DNA of 64,000 bases. Origin: Mergibacter septicus. GTDB lineage: Bacteria; Pseudomonadota; Gammaproteobacteria; Enterobacterales; Pasteurellaceae. Shown one piece after another: positions 37,274-46,923 of the stretch (position 1 is its first letter; every line of letters starts with the position of its first letter). The stretch lies in NCBI RefSeq assembly GCF_003265225.1, contig NZ_CP022013.1, positions 1,025,001 through 1,089,000 on the forward strand, read 5' to 3'. The notes below the pieces were generated by a model. That model ran no database searches and had not been told where the DNA came from. It saw only the letters and a program-made list of their open reading frames with translations. Position numbers and translations under genes: made by a program.

Positions 37274-37316
37274 TGTGATCTATTTAACATTTTCTTCAGA
37301 AAACCATTGCTATACT
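37274..37316 (+). promoter_or_regulatory. Class II CRP-dependent promoter of galTKM
   Basis: A CRP-like site TGTGA-TCTATT-TAACA occupies 37274-37289 (one mismatch in the second arm). TATACT at 37311-37316 serves as -10, placing the start near 37323 and the CRP centre about 41.5 bases upstream. The site and spacing mirror the mgl promoter on the other side of the transposon. Confidence 0.7.
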
Positions 37317-37359
37317 TTTATCCCATATATCCCTATAAAAATCTTATTCAAGGTAAAAA

Positions 37360-38418
37360 ATGCCAACTAAACGATTTGATCCCAACCAACATCCACATCG
37401 CCGTTATAATCCATTAAAAGGCGAATGGGTTTTAATATCACCACATCGAGCCAAACGCCCTTGGAGTGGTCAAAATGAAAAAATAATTAGCGAACTATTA
37501 CCTAACTATGATCCTGATTGTTTTCTCTGCCCTAACAATACCCGCATCTCTGGTGAAAAAAATCCTAACTATACTCAACCCTATGTTTTCAATAATGATT
37601 TTTCTGCGTTATTACCCGATACCCCATTAATCATAGAAAACGAAGATCCTCTCTTTAAAACGATGTCAGTCCAAGGATTAAGTCGAGTAATCTGCTTTTC
37701 ACCCGATCACAGTAAAACATTACCCGAACTTCCTTTATCTCAAATTGAAGCGATTATTGATACTTGGAATCAACAAATTGAAGAATTAGGCAAGCAATAT
37801 CTTTGGGTACAGGTATTTGAAAATAAAGGCATTATTATGGGGTGTTCTCAACCACACCCTCATGGGCAAATCTGGGCGAATAGTTTTTTACCAAATGAAA
37901 TAGCCAAAAAAGATCATCATCTGTTAACTTATTATCAACGTTATGGATGCAATCTACTCCTTGATTATGCAACCGCTGAATTAGAACACAAAATTCGTAT
38001 AGTAGTAGAAACCAAACATTGGCTGGCCGTTGTGCCTTACTGGGCAGAATGGCCTTTTGAAACATTATTAATACCAAAAACTGCTATTCAACGCTTTCAA
38101 CAACTCAACCAAGCTCAACGTACCGATCTTGCACTAGCGTTAAAACAACTAACCACTAAATACGATAATCTCTTTGAGTGTTCATTTCCTTATTCAATGG
38201 GTTGGCATTATGCCCCATTCTTCAAAGATCAACGTGAGCTAGCACATTGGCAACTCCATGCTTGCTTTTATCCGCCATTATTACGTTCAGCGACAATACG
38301 CAAATTTATGGTAGGGTATGAAATGCTAGCCGAAACCCAACGAGATCTTACTCCTGAACAAGCCGCAGAGCGTTTAGCTCAATTAAGTACCATTCACTAT
38401 AAAGAAAGAGAGATTTAA
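37360..38418 (+). CDS. galT: Galactose-1-phosphate uridylyltransferase
   Basis: Leloir pathway enzyme exchanging UMP between UDP-glucose and galactose 1-phosphate. The active-site histidine triad is in [12 protein letters not shown]. Zinc-site residues are expected in CFLCPNN and nearby. The 352 residues are full length. It is first gene of galTKM, 1 base before galK, driven by the CRP promoter upstream. galE is not in this operon. Confidence 0.97.
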   Translation: MPTKRFDPNQHPHRRYNPLKGEWVLISPHRAKRPWSGQNEKIISELLPNYDPDCFLCPNNTRISGEKNPNYTQPYVFNNDFSALLPDTPLIIENEDPLFKTMSVQGLSRVICFSPDHSKTLPELPLSQIEAIIDTWNQQIEELGKQYLWVQVFENKGIIMGCSQPHPHGQIWANSFLPNEIAKKDHHLLTYYQRYGCNLLLDYATAELEHKIRIVVETKHWLAVVPYWAEWPFETLLIPKTAIQRFQQLNQAQRTDLALALKQLTTKYDNLFECSFPYSMGWHYAPFFKDQRELAHWQLHACFYPPLLRSATIRKFMVGYEMLAETQRDLTPEQAAERLAQLSTIHYKEREI

Positions 38419-38419
38419 T

Positions 38420-39574
38420 ATGAATCCTAAAATCCTTTCGCCCCAAATTTTTGCACAACAATTTTCGGTTGCTCCCAACTTGCAAGTTTATGCTCCGGGA
38501 AGAGTCAATATTATTGGCGAACATACCGACTATAACGATGGTTTTGTGATGCCTTGTGCAATCAATTATGGTACCTCCATCAGTGGCAGAAAACGTGATG
38601 ATCATCTTTTTCGTGTTTATGCTGCTGATCTTGATGATTATGATCAGTTTTACTTAAACCAACCAATCACAAAAAGTGAGAAAAAATGGCAAAACTATCT
38701 ACGTGGGGTGGTACATTTTATTCAACAACAATATCCAACTTTTATTCAAGGTGCTGATTTAGTGATCTGTGGCAATGTCCCCCTCTCAGCAGGCTTAAGT
38801 TCCTCAGCCTCTTTAGAAATTGCGGTGGGAAATTTTTGTCAACTGCTTGCCAATCTCTCTTTAACACCAACAGAACTTGCTTTAATCGGGCAAAAGGCTG
38901 AAAATCAGTTTGTTGGCTGTCAATGTGGTAATATGGATCAACTTATTTCAGCCTTAGGGCAAGAAAATCATTTATTGATGATCGATTGTCGTAATCTAAC
39001 AACTAAAGCTGTCCCTTTTCCTCCTAATCTAGCAATAATGGTGATAAATTCTAATGTCAAACACGACTTGGTCACTGGGGAATATAATAGTCGCCGTCAA
39101 CAATGCGAAATGGCAGCAAAATTTTTTAATGTTCCTGCTCTGCGAGATGTCTCTTTAGATCAATTTTTAGCTCAAGAAAAAGCATTAATGGCTATCGATC
39201 CACTTGTTGCGAAACGAGCAAAACACGTTATTAGCGAAAACCAGCGAGTGATTGATGCAGTGAATGCTTTACAACAAAACGATATAAAATACTTAGGTGA
39301 ATTAATGGCACAATCACATCAATCAATGCGAGATGCCTTTGAAATTACTGTGCCACAAATTGATTATTTAGTTGAGTTAGCACAAACCGCCATTGGGCAA
39401 CTAGGTGGTGCAAGAATGACAGGGGGAGGCTTCGGCGGTTGTGTTGTAGCGATTGCACCAGTTGAAAAGGTTGAGGCTGTCCGCAAAATAATTGCAGAAA
39501 ATTATCAACAAAAAACAGGATTAAAAGAGGATTTTTATCTCTGTAGTGCAATGGCTGGAGTACATCAATGTTAA
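38420..39574 (+). CDS. galK: Galactokinase
   Basis: GHMP-family kinase phosphorylating galactose at C1. Visible motifs are the substrate motif [15 protein letters not shown] (about 30-44), the ATP-binding loop [13 protein letters not shown] and the C-terminal [14 protein letters not shown]. The 384 residues are normal. It overlaps galM by 7 bases, so translation is coupled. Confidence 0.97.
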   Translation: MNPKILSPQIFAQQFSVAPNLQVYAPGRVNIIGEHTDYNDGFVMPCAINYGTSISGRKRDDHLFRVYAADLDDYDQFYLNQPITKSEKKWQNYLRGVVHFIQQQYPTFIQGADLVICGNVPLSAGLSSSASLEIAVGNFCQLLANLSLTPTELALIGQKAENQFVGCQCGNMDQLISALGQENHLLMIDCRNLTTKAVPFPPNLAIMVINSNVKHDLVTGEYNSRRQQCEMAAKFFNVPALRDVSLDQFLAQEKALMAIDPLVAKRAKHVISENQRVIDAVNALQQNDIKYLGELMAQSHQSMRDAFEITVPQIDYLVELAQTAIGQLGGARMTGGGFGGCVVAIAPVEKVEAVRKIIAENYQQKTGLKEDFYLCSAMAGVHQC

Positions 39575-40626
39575 GTTTAAGTCATTGTTTAGCACCAGAT
39601 GGTCAACCATTTCAACTATTCACTTTGTCTAACCGCCAAGGTATGCAAATTCTGTTAACCGATTGGGGAGCAACTTGGTGTTCTGCTCAACTCACGATTA
39701 CCACTCAAACGGGAGAAGTTGAATTAAGAGAATTACTTTGCGGTTGCAAAATAGAACATCTGGCAGACAACCAAGCCTATCTTGGTGCAACTATCGGGCG
39801 TTTTGCAAATCGGATTGCTCACGGTAAATTTAGCTTAGCGGGTAAAGACTACCACCTTACCCGTAATCAAAAACAACGCCATTGTTTACACGGCGGAAAA
39901 GGTTTTGATCAACGCCGCTGGCAAGTTGAACAGAGTAATAACAATAGTGTTATCTTTTCACTGTTTTCTGCTGATGGTGATCAAGGGTTTGCAGGAAACC
40001 TTTGGGTTAAAGTTAAATACCACCTAACAGATGAAAATCAAGTTAGCATTGAATTTTCCGCTATCAGCGACCAAACAACACCACTGAATTTAACCAATCA
40101 CGCTTACTTTAATTTAGATAACAAAGCATTACCACTTGATATTCGCCACCACCAATTACAACTCTTTGCAGATTATTATCTCCCAGTTGATGCTGAAGGT
40201 ATTCCTAATGCACCTCTTACTTCTGTTACACAGACAAATTTTGATTTTCGACAAGCTAAAATACTTGGACAAGATTTGCTACAAGATCTCGAACAACAAA
40301 AAGTAAACGGCTATGATCATAGTTTTCTCCTTCAAGAAACTGAAAATTTAGGCTTAAAACCTGCCGCTAATCTTATTTCTAGGGATCAAAAAGTTGAATT
40401 AAGTATTTATACCACTCAACCTGCAATTCAAGTTTATACCGCTAATTTCTTCGCTGGCACGCCTAATTTTAAAGGTGAAAAATATCAAAATCATTGTGCT
40501 GTCGCTTTGGAAACACAAGCTTTACCCGATACTCCCAATCACCCCGAATGGTTCAAATATGGTGGTATTTCATTAGCCAATCAACCTTATCATCAGAAAA
40601 CGATTTTTGCTTTCAAACGGTTATAA
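39568..40626 (+). CDS. galM: Galactose mutarotase (aldose 1-epimerase)
   Basis: Interconverts beta- and alpha-galactose before GalK. The beta-sandwich family motifs [16 protein letters not shown] and [10 protein letters not shown] (catalytic His) are present, with the catalytic Glu in [17 protein letters not shown]. The 352 residues are normal. It is the last gene of galTKM, with GGAG upstream of its ATG. Confidence 0.96.
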   Translation: MLSLSHCLAPDGQPFQLFTLSNRQGMQILLTDWGATWCSAQLTITTQTGEVELRELLCGCKIEHLADNQAYLGATIGRFANRIAHGKFSLAGKDYHLTRNQKQRHCLHGGKGFDQRRWQVEQSNNNSVIFSLFSADGDQGFAGNLWVKVKYHLTDENQVSIEFSAISDQTTPLNLTNHAYFNLDNKALPLDIRHHQLQLFADYYLPVDAEGIPNAPLTSVTQTNFDFRQAKILGQDLLQDLEQQKVNGYDHSFLLQETENLGLKPAANLISRDQKVELSIYTTQPAIQVYTANFFAGTPNFKGEKYQNHCAVALETQALPDTPNHPEWFKYGGISLANQPYHQKTIFAFKRL

Positions 40627-40748
40627 ATTTACCTCTAAGTCCGTTACTATTAACCTTTTAAATACTTTTCTAAAGGTTAAGAATTGCGGTTTTCATCAAT
40701 TTTTGGCATTATCAAAACTTATCTTCTCAACTAGATTAAGGAATATTT

Positions 40749-41093
40749 ATGCTTACTGTTTATGGAATTAAAAATTGTGATACCGTAAAAAAAACCTTGA
40801 AATGGCTAGCGGATAATGGCATTCAAGCGAAACTCCATGACTATCGTGTTGACGGGTTAACACCGACTTTACTAACAGAGCTTGAGGATCTATTTGGTTG
40901 GGAAAATTTAATTAATAAACGTAGTACAACTTGGCGTACCCTTGACGAAACACGTAAAACCCTCGACAAAACATCTGCTTTAACCCTGCTTGAAGAATAT
41001 CCAACGCTGATTAAACGCCCTATCGTATTAGGTGAAGATGTGCAACTTATCGGTTTTAATCAAACACAATATACCGCAGCACTCTTAAAATAA
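40749..41093 (+). CDS. yffB: ArsC/Spx-family thioredoxin-fold protein YffB
   Basis: A 114-residue protein of the ArsC/Spx family, with YGIKNCDTVKKTLKWL at the N-terminus (single Cys C10) and KRPIVLGED at the C-terminus. Location directly before dapE is the same as in E. coli. E. coli YffB is thought to be a glutathione-dependent reductase, but its substrate is unknown. Ribosome binding site AAGGAA. Confidence 0.9.
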   Translation: MLTVYGIKNCDTVKKTLKWLADNGIQAKLHDYRVDGLTPTLLTELEDLFGWENLINKRSTTWRTLDETRKTLDKTSALTLLEEYPTLIKRPIVLGEDVQLIGFNQTQYTAALLK

Positions 41094-41102
41094 GGCTATC
41101 AA

Positions 41103-42245
41103 ATGACAGATCCAATTATTCAATTAGCACAAGCTTTAATTCGCCGTCCCTCTATCAGCCCTGATGATGCAGGTTGCCAACAATTAATTGCTGAACGTTT
41201 AGTACAAGCAGGCTTTCAGCTAGAATGGCTACCGTTTAATAATACCTTAAATTTATGGGCAACCCACGGACAAGCGAATAATGGTAAAACTATTGCCTTT
41301 GCAGGGCATACAGATGTTGTCCCCGCTGGTAATGAACAACATTGGACTTACCCACCTTTCAGTGCTGAGATTGTCGATGGTATTCTCTATGGGCGTGGTG
41401 CAGCCGATATGAAAGGCTCTTTAGCAGCAATGGTAATTGCAGCAGAGAACTTTGTATTACAAAATCCAAATCACAGTGGACGAGTGGCTTTATTAATTAC
41501 TTCCGATGAAGAAGCTGCCGCAACCGATGGTACAGTCAAAGTGGTTGAAACCTTAATGCAACGTAACGAACCCCTTGATTACTGTATTGTTGGCGAACCT
41601 TCTGCTACGGAACAATTAGGAGATGTCGTCAAAAATGGTCGCCGTGGTTCTCTAACGGGTAATCTCTATATTGAAGGGATTCAAGGACATGTTGCTTATC
41701 CTCACTTAGCTCAAAATCCAATTCATACCTCTCTTGCATTTTTGCAAGAATTAACCCATTTCAAATGGGATAATGGTAATCAATATTTTCCACCAACTAG
41801 CTTACAAATTGCTAATATCCAAGCGGGAACAGGTTCAAATAATGTTATTCCGGGTGAACTTTACGTTCAATTTAATCTACGCTTTTCAACTGAAACGAAT
41901 GCAGAAAAAATTCAATCTCAAGTCAAGCAGTTATTAGAAAAACACGGATTAACTGCTCGCATTGACTGGTGGTTATCTGGTAAACCTTTTCTGACGCCAA
42001 AAGGTAAATTAGTGAATGCGGTGGTACACAGCATTGAACAGCATTTAGGAATTCAACCACGATTGGAAACAGGAGGTGGAACATCTGATGGTAGGTTTAT
42101 TGCTTTGATGGGTGCTGAAGTCGTTGAGTTAGGTCCAATCAATAAAACTATTCACCGTGTTGATGAATGTGTAAGTTGTCACGATCTCATACAGCTAGGC
42201 AAAATTTATCAACAAACATTAAACCAAGTACTAATTGATGTATAA
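41103..42245 (+). CDS. dapE: Succinyl-diaminopimelate desuccinylase
   Basis: Zinc metallopeptidase of the lysine/meso-diaminopimelate pathway, essential for peptidoglycan. Metal ligands are in [21 protein letters not shown] and [12 protein letters not shown], with the final metal His in NKTIHRVDE. The C-terminal half includes the dimerisation domain. The 380 residues are normal. It starts 9 bases after yffB, so the two share an operon with the peptidase that follows. Confidence 0.97.
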   Translation: MTDPIIQLAQALIRRPSISPDDAGCQQLIAERLVQAGFQLEWLPFNNTLNLWATHGQANNGKTIAFAGHTDVVPAGNEQHWTYPPFSAEIVDGILYGRGAADMKGSLAAMVIAAENFVLQNPNHSGRVALLITSDEEAAATDGTVKVVETLMQRNEPLDYCIVGEPSATEQLGDVVKNGRRGSLTGNLYIEGIQGHVAYPHLAQNPIHTSLAFLQELTHFKWDNGNQYFPPTSLQIANIQAGTGSNNVIPGELYVQFNLRFSTETNAEKIQSQVKQLLEKHGLTARIDWWLSGKPFLTPKGKLVNAVVHSIEQHLGIQPRLETGGGTSDGRFIALMGAEVVELGPINKTIHRVDECVSCHDLIQLGKIYQQTLNQVLIDV

Positions 42246-42251
42246 CCGAGA

Positions 42252-42944
42252 ATGAAAACATTCACCACCTTACCACTGGAAAATCTGTGTGGGAAAGTCA
42301 AGTCGCATTTAATGCATCTTCCCACTCAATTTTCTAATCATCATTGGCTACAACCATCAGTAGTAAAAGCCTTTCTAGGTTTACAACAACAAGCGAAGAA
42401 AGCGGGATTCAATCTACAACCAGCCAGTAGTTTTCGTGATTTTCAACGCCAACTAATCATTTGGAATACAAAGTTTAATGGAGAACGAAAAGTACATAAT
42501 GATCAAGGACAAGCATTAGATCTCACCATTCTTTCACCATGGGAAAAATGTCAAGCGATCTTACGCTGGTCTGCCCTCCCGGGTGCAAGCCGCCATCATT
42601 GGGGGACGGAAATTGATATTTTCGATCCCAATTTACTTCCTCAAAATCAAACATTACAACTTGAACCTTGGGAATACGAAAAAGGTGGATATTTTTTTGA
42701 ACTAAGCCAATTCCTAGCAGAAACTCTAGTACAATTTGACTTTTATCTACCGTTTTCTCACTTAACAGAAGAAAAACAGATTGGTTATGAACCTTGGCAT
42801 ATTAGCTATCTACCACTAGCACAACATTATCAACATCAACTCACAGCAGAAATATTACTCAATGCTTGGCAAAATGAACCACTACAAGGGAAAGAAATCT
42901 TAGAAAAAAATATTAAACAAATATTTTATCACTATATTCTTTAA
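42252..42944 (+). CDS. M15 family D-Ala-D-Ala carboxypeptidase-like protein
   Basis: A 230-residue zinc peptidase of the VanY/DdpX type. The conserved SSFRDFQRQ is at 59-67, the metal motif SRHHWGTEID gives H116 and D122, and EPWH gives H183. No signal peptide or lipobox is seen, so it may act in the cytoplasm or be exported by another route. It starts 6 bases after dapE. Likely substrate is a peptidoglycan stem peptide; LD- versus DD-specificity cannot be told. Confidence 0.85.
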   Translation: MKTFTTLPLENLCGKVKSHLMHLPTQFSNHHWLQPSVVKAFLGLQQQAKKAGFNLQPASSFRDFQRQLIIWNTKFNGERKVHNDQGQALDLTILSPWEKCQAILRWSALPGASRHHWGTEIDIFDPNLLPQNQTLQLEPWEYEKGGYFFELSQFLAETLVQFDFYLPFSHLTEEKQIGYEPWHISYLPLAQHYQHQLTAEILLNAWQNEPLQGKEILEKNIKQIFYHYIL

Positions 42945-42953
42945 CAAAGAGTT

Positions 42954-43109
42954 TCAAAAATATAAAACAAAAAATTCACTTGCAATAAAACGGCAACTAA
43001 AAACTGTTTCTAAATTTTTCTCAATTAAATTTTGTAAGTATTTTTCTTGAGTAAAATTTCTTTTTTCAACTGTTGTTAATTTATCTGCTGAAATATTGAA
43101 AAGTGGCAC
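42954..43109 (-). pseudogene. Truncated DUF5655-type protein (N-terminal 51 residues)
   Basis: From GTG 43109, with AAGGA 7 bases upstream, the frame reads VPLFNISADKLTTVEKRNFT and then QEKYLQNLIEKNLETVFSCR, FIASEFF, ending at TGA. This matches from memory the start of the DUF5655 family, whose members continue with a PD-(D/E)XK-like nuclease part (FRIDTLAFD...IEYK). Here the rest is gone: the M15 peptidase gene lies immediately beyond. The remaining 180 bases up to the rpsI terminator are AT-rich with nothing recognisable. Confidence 0.65.
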
Positions 43110-43284
43110 TATTCTATCCTTTTGCATTAAATTAATTTAGATAAAATAGTAACATATTTGTTTTACTCAAAATAGAACTAGAAAGATAATAAGTGGAAAT
43201 TAAAACGTTAAAAAAACGAAGAGCTATATAAAAATATATTATTTATTTTCGTAAAAATAACAGAATTATCAAATGTTTATTAAT

Positions 43285-43317
43285 GAAAAAACTTGTGGGG
43301 CTTCTGCCCCACAAGTT
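43285..43317 (-). terminator. Terminator of rplM-rpsI
   Basis: A 12-bp perfect stem (AACTTGTGGGGC/GCCCCACAAGTT) with a TTCT loop is followed on the minus strand by TTTTTT. Confidence 0.92.
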
Positions 43318-43365
43318 GATAGAAATGCTTTGTTAAAATACAAAGAATATTCTGAATAAAACGTA

Positions 43366-43755
43366 TTAACGTTTTGAGAATTGTGGACGACGACGTGCTT
43401 TGCGTAAACCCACTTTTTTACGCTCAACTTGACGTGCATCACGAGTAACAAAGCCTGCTGCACGTAATGCTGGACGTAAAGTTTCATCATATTCAATTAA
43501 CGCACGAGTGATACCATGACGGATAGCACCTGCTTGACCAGAAATACCACCACCTTTAACTGTGATGTAAAGGTCTAATTTCTCTGTCATTTCAACTAAT
43601 TCTAATGGTTGACGTACAACCATGCGTGCTGTTTCACGACCAAAGTAAACATCTAATTCACGTTGGTTAATTGTAATTTTACCACTGCCCGGTTTAATGA
43701 ATACGCGAGCTGAAGAGCTTTTGCGGCGGCCTGTACCGTAATTTTGATCTGCCAT
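43366..43755 (-). CDS. rpsI: 30S ribosomal protein S9
   Basis: Small-subunit protein whose C-terminal tail (ending PQFSKR) reaches the P-site tRNA anticodon. It has 129 residues, with the family sequences [14 protein letters not shown] near the start and [17 protein letters not shown] at the end. It follows rplM by 16 bases. Confidence 0.98.
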   Translation of the reverse strand: MADQNYGTGRRKSSSARVFIKPGSGKITINQRELDVYFGRETARMVVRQPLELVEMTEKLDLYITVKGGGISGQAGAIRHGITRALIEYDETLRPALRAAGFVTRDARQVERKKVGLRKARRRPQFSKR

Positions 43756-43771
43756 AGTCTAAACCTCGTGA

Positions 43772-44200
43772 TTAAATATCTAAAATCTGTGGTTGCTGTG
43801 CAGCGTGATTATGTTCGCTACCTGCATACACTTTCAATTTACGGTACATTTGACGACCTAAAGGACCTTTAGGCAACATACCTTTTACTGCGATTTCAAT
43901 CACACGCTCTGGACGGCGTTCGATCATTTCAGCAAATGTCGCTTGCTTGATACCACCGATATGTCCTGTATGCCAGTAATAGATTTTATCGCTTTCTTTA
44001 CGACCTGTTACGGCAATTTTCTCAGCGTTGATAACAACAATATAATCACCAGTATCAACGTGCGGAGTATATTCAGCTTTATGTTTACCACGTAAGCGAG
44101 TTGCGATTTCGGTAGCTAAACGACCTAAAGTTTTACCTGTCGCATCAACTACATACCAGTCACGTTTTACAGTTTCTGGTTTTGCTACAAAAGTTTTCAT
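43772..44200 (-). CDS. rplM: 50S ribosomal protein L13
   Basis: Early-assembling large-subunit protein of 142 residues. Signature sequences are [19 protein letters not shown] and [19 protein letters not shown]. It is first gene of rplM-rpsI. A hairpin leader upstream may be an autoregulatory site. Confidence 0.98.
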   Translation of the reverse strand: MKTFVAKPETVKRDWYVVDATGKTLGRLATEIATRLRGKHKAEYTPHVDTGDYIVVINAEKIAVTGRKESDKIYYWHTGHIGGIKQATFAEMIERRPERVIEIAVKGMLPKGPLGRQMYRKLKVYAGSEHNHAAQQPQILDI

Positions 44201-44231
44201 TAATTAATTACCAAATTATAATTTAATACCC

Positions 44232-44255
44232 TGTGTTCAACATTTATTGAACACA
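44232..44255 (-). promoter_or_regulatory. Hairpin in the rplM leader, possible L13 autoregulatory site
   Basis: A 9-bp perfect stem (TGTGTTCAA/TTGAACACA) with a 6-base loop lies 32 bases upstream of the rplM start. It has no T-run, so it is not a terminator. L13 is known to repress its own operon in E. coli, but I cannot show that this hairpin is that site. A TATAAT box on the minus strand at 44309-44304 could be the promoter. Confidence 0.45.
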
Positions 44256-44542
44256 CCTCTAAACTAAATATCTCACCCCTTCGAGTGGATAAAGTTAAAA
44301 AACATTATATGGTGGGAAAAACCGATATAATACAGGGTCGCAGGATTATACTAAAAAGCCTTAATAAAAGCCAACTTTTTTATCCATTCTTTTATGTAAA
44401 ACAATCCAATTAAAACCCAAAGAAATCAGTATAATACATAGTTTTTTTATATGTATTATTCCCTATATTCGTTTTATCCTTATTTTTCAATGACTTTTTA
44501 AGTTCAGCATAAATGATTTGAAGTAAAATATGATTTTAAGCT

Positions 44543-44570
44543 GAACTTTTTTACATTTTTTTTATCTTAA
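44543..44570 (+). promoter_or_regulatory. Candidate sigma-E promoter of degQ
   Basis: GAACTT (44543-44548), 16 bases, then TCTTAA (44565-44570) resembles the sigma-E consensus (GAACTT...TCTGA) used for htrA-type genes. The GAACTT is also the right arm of an inverted repeat (AAGTTCAGC 44500-44508 with GCTGAACTT 44540-44548), so the signal could have another origin. The rest of the 438-base rplM-degQ gap is AT-rich without other recognisable elements. Confidence 0.45.
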
Positions 44571-44638
44571 GCAATGAGACGTCAAGATATTGATGTTAAG
44601 TTTTTATTTATTAACTCAATTTCATCTTAAGGTATTTT

Positions 44639-46036
44639 ATGAAAAAGAAAAATGTGCTTTTAACTAGTCTAGCATTAAGTTTAGGTATGCTTACAACCCC
44701 AATACTAAGCTATGCAAATCTTCCAGTGGCACTAGAAGGACAATCTATTCCAAGTCTAGCACCAATGTTAGACAAAGTATTACCTGCTGTGGTAACCCTT
44801 TCTGTTGAAGGCCAATCTAAGAGTAATTCACGTTTTCAGCAGGAATTGCCACAACTACCACCCGAATTTAAATTCTTCTTTGGTGATCAATTCCCTTTTG
44901 ATGGGAGTATGAACAACGCACCACAAAAATTCCGAGCATTAGGATCTGGTGTGATTATCAATGCTAACAAAGGCTATGTTCTCACTAATAACCACGTAAT
45001 TGATGGGGCAGATAACATTACAGTTAAGCTTAACGATGGACGTGAATATAAAGCAAAAGTAGTTGGCAAAGATCCACAATCTGATGTGGCACTGATTCAA
45101 TTAGAAAATGCCAAAAATCTTACTCAAATTAAAGTCGCTAATTCAGATCAACTCAAAGTTGGCGATTTTGTTGTTGCAGTCGGCAATCCTTTTGGATTAG
45201 GGCAAACTGTCACTTCAGGTATTGTTTCTGCAAAATCACGTTCCGCTGATGGCGGGAGTAATAACTATGAAAACTATATTCAAACAGATGCAGCAGTAAA
45301 CCAAGGAAATTCAGGTGGCCCATTACTAAACCTTAAAGGAGAATTAGTCGGTATTAATACTGCAATTATCGCTCCTAGTGGTGGGAATGTTGGTATTGCT
45401 TTTGCGATCCCAAGTGATATGGCAATGAACTTAGCACATCAAATTACTGAGCACGGGCAAGTTACTCGTGGTATGTTAGGTATCAAGGGCGGAGAATTAA
45501 ATGCCAATTTAGCAAAAGCCTTTAATATTGATGTTCAAAAAGGGGCTTTTGTGAGTGAAGTATTACCAAAATCTGCAGCAGCAAAAGCAGGTTTAAAAGC
45601 AGGAGATGTTATTACTGCCTTAAATGGGCAAGCCCTTAATAGCTTTGCCGAATTAAGAGCTAAAATTGCGACCAGTGGTGCAGGTAAAGTAGTCGAATTA
45701 ACTTATCAACGTGATGGAAAATCAAATACAGTAAAAGTTACTTTACAATCAGATGATGATAATCAAATCAATGGTTCTGGCTTAATACCCGCATTAAAAG
45801 GTGCTGAACTTAGTTCCTATAATCTAAAAGGGCAAAAAGGAGTTGAAGTTCGGAGTGTACAAAAACAATCTCCAGCAGCACAGATAGGTTTACAAAAAGG
45901 TGATATTATCATCGGTATTAATCGAACTAAGGTCAATAATATTGCTGAGTTACGAAAAATTCTTGAGAACAAACCTGAAGTCGTTGCATTAAATATCCAA
46001 CGTGGTGATAGCAATCTATTTATTTTAACCCACTAA
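44639..46036 (+). CDS. degQ: Periplasmic serine protease/chaperone, DegQ/DegP (HtrA) family
   Basis: Envelope quality-control protease. It has a Sec signal peptide (1-26, cleavage SYA-NL) and a trypsin-like domain with H119 (TNNHVIDG), D149 (SDVALIQL) and S225 (GNSGGPLL). Two PDZ domains follow at about 270-360 and 380-460. The loop between residues 58 and 98 is shorter than the long LA loop of DegP, which favours DegQ. The 465 residues are close to Haemophilus HtrA. It is a single gene with its own terminator. Confidence 0.93.
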   Translation: MKKKNVLLTSLALSLGMLTTPILSYANLPVALEGQSIPSLAPMLDKVLPAVVTLSVEGQSKSNSRFQQELPQLPPEFKFFFGDQFPFDGSMNNAPQKFRALGSGVIINANKGYVLTNNHVIDGADNITVKLNDGREYKAKVVGKDPQSDVALIQLENAKNLTQIKVANSDQLKVGDFVVAVGNPFGLGQTVTSGIVSAKSRSADGGSNNYENYIQTDAAVNQGNSGGPLLNLKGELVGINTAIIAPSGGNVGIAFAIPSDMAMNLAHQITEHGQVTRGMLGIKGGELNANLAKAFNIDVQKGAFVSEVLPKSAAAKAGLKAGDVITALNGQALNSFAELRAKIATSGAGKVVELTYQRDGKSNTVKVTLQSDDDNQINGSGLIPALKGAELSSYNLKGQKGVEVRSVQKQSPAAQIGLQKGDIIIGINRTKVNNIAELRKILENKPEVVALNIQRGDSNLFILTH

Positions 46037-46070
46037 CTTAAGCAATTTATTTAAACAACTTAACTATCAA

Positions 46071-46101
46071 AAAAGTGCAGTGAAAATTTAACTGCACTTT
46101 T
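46071..46101. terminator. Bidirectional terminator between degQ and hda
   Basis: An 11-bp perfect stem (AAAAGTGCAGT/ACTGCACTTTT), with A and T runs on both sides, lies between convergent genes. The arm AAGTGCAGT is one base from the uptake core. Confidence 0.9.
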
Positions 46102-46107
46102 TTATCT

Positions 46108-46827
46108 TTATAACGATAAACAAGTCTTAACGAATGGAATTGTCAGTTTACGTTGGCTTTGCAAAGAGGCTTTATCTAATTGATCTAAGGTACTAAATAA
46201 ATGTTGTAAATCTCGACTTTGACGTTTTAACAAAAATGTCGCTACCTCTGTTGGTAATTCCAAACCACGCTTGTGAGCCGCTTGTTGTAAAACAATAATC
46301 TTCTGTTCATCATTTAAACGATGAAGTTGATAGACTTCTCCCCAAGTTAAACGAGTACGTAGATCAGGTAACTGCATGACTAATTGTTGTGGTGGGCAAT
46401 CTGCACTGATTAATAAACGATTACCACTGTCTTTAATCCGATTAAAAAGATTAAAAATTTCCATTTCCCATTCGGGATCTTGGATCACACAATGAATATC
46501 ATCTAAACAAACTAACGCTTGATTCTCTAAATTCTCAAGCACGGCAGGTGAGAAATGATTAGCTTTACTTAAAGGAATATAAATTGAAGGTTGATGCGTT
46601 TTTAACATAAAATTGTTAGCCGCTTTCAGCAAATGAGTTTTACCGCTACTTTTCTCTCCCCAAAGATAAAAAAAAGCAGCCTGTGGGCGACTTAATCCCA
46701 CTTGTAAAGATTGATAAGCAACCACATTAGCAGAACACTGCTCTGCAAGATGAAAATTTTCAAAAGTTTCATCATCTGCAACTAAAATGGGAAGGGTGAG
46801 TTGTTGTGATAACACCGTTTTGCTCAA
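46108..46827 (-). CDS. hda: DnaA regulatory inactivator Hda
   Basis: AAA+ protein that, with the DNA clamp, stimulates DnaA-ATP hydrolysis to prevent re-initiation. The P-loop is WGEKSSGKTHLLKA, Walker B is LVCLDDIH, and the DnaA-like lid domain follows. No ATG is available: the frame starts at TTG 46827 or GTG 46815, after an in-frame stop codon. TTG gives 239 residues including a clamp-binding-like QLTLPI near the N-terminus (QQLTLPI, residues 8-14), which Hda needs. In many genomes hda follows uraA, as here. Confidence 0.92.
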   Translation of the reverse strand: MSKTVLSQQLTLPILVADDETFENFHLAEQCSANVVAYQSLQVGLSRPQAAFFYLWGEKSSGKTHLLKAANNFMLKTHQPSIYIPLSKANHFSPAVLENLENQALVCLDDIHCVIQDPEWEMEIFNLFNRIKDSGNRLLISADCPPQQLVMQLPDLRTRLTWGEVYQLHRLNDEQKIIVLQQAAHKRGLELPTEVATFLLKRQSRDLQHLFSTLDQLDKASLQSQRKLTIPFVKTCLSL

Positions 46828-46875
46828 TCTAACTATTCACTAAGATCTAGGCTAAATAACGGATAAGAATAAAGA

Positions 46876-46911
46876 AAAATCGTAGATCGAGCAAGCTTAA
46901 CCTACGATTTT
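46876..46911 (-). terminator. Terminator of upp-uraA
   Basis: A 10-bp perfect stem (AAAATCGTAG at 46876-46885, CTACGATTTT at 46902-46911) is followed on the minus strand by TTTCTTTATT. Confidence 0.75.
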
Positions 46912-46923
46912 CAATCGTTTTAT

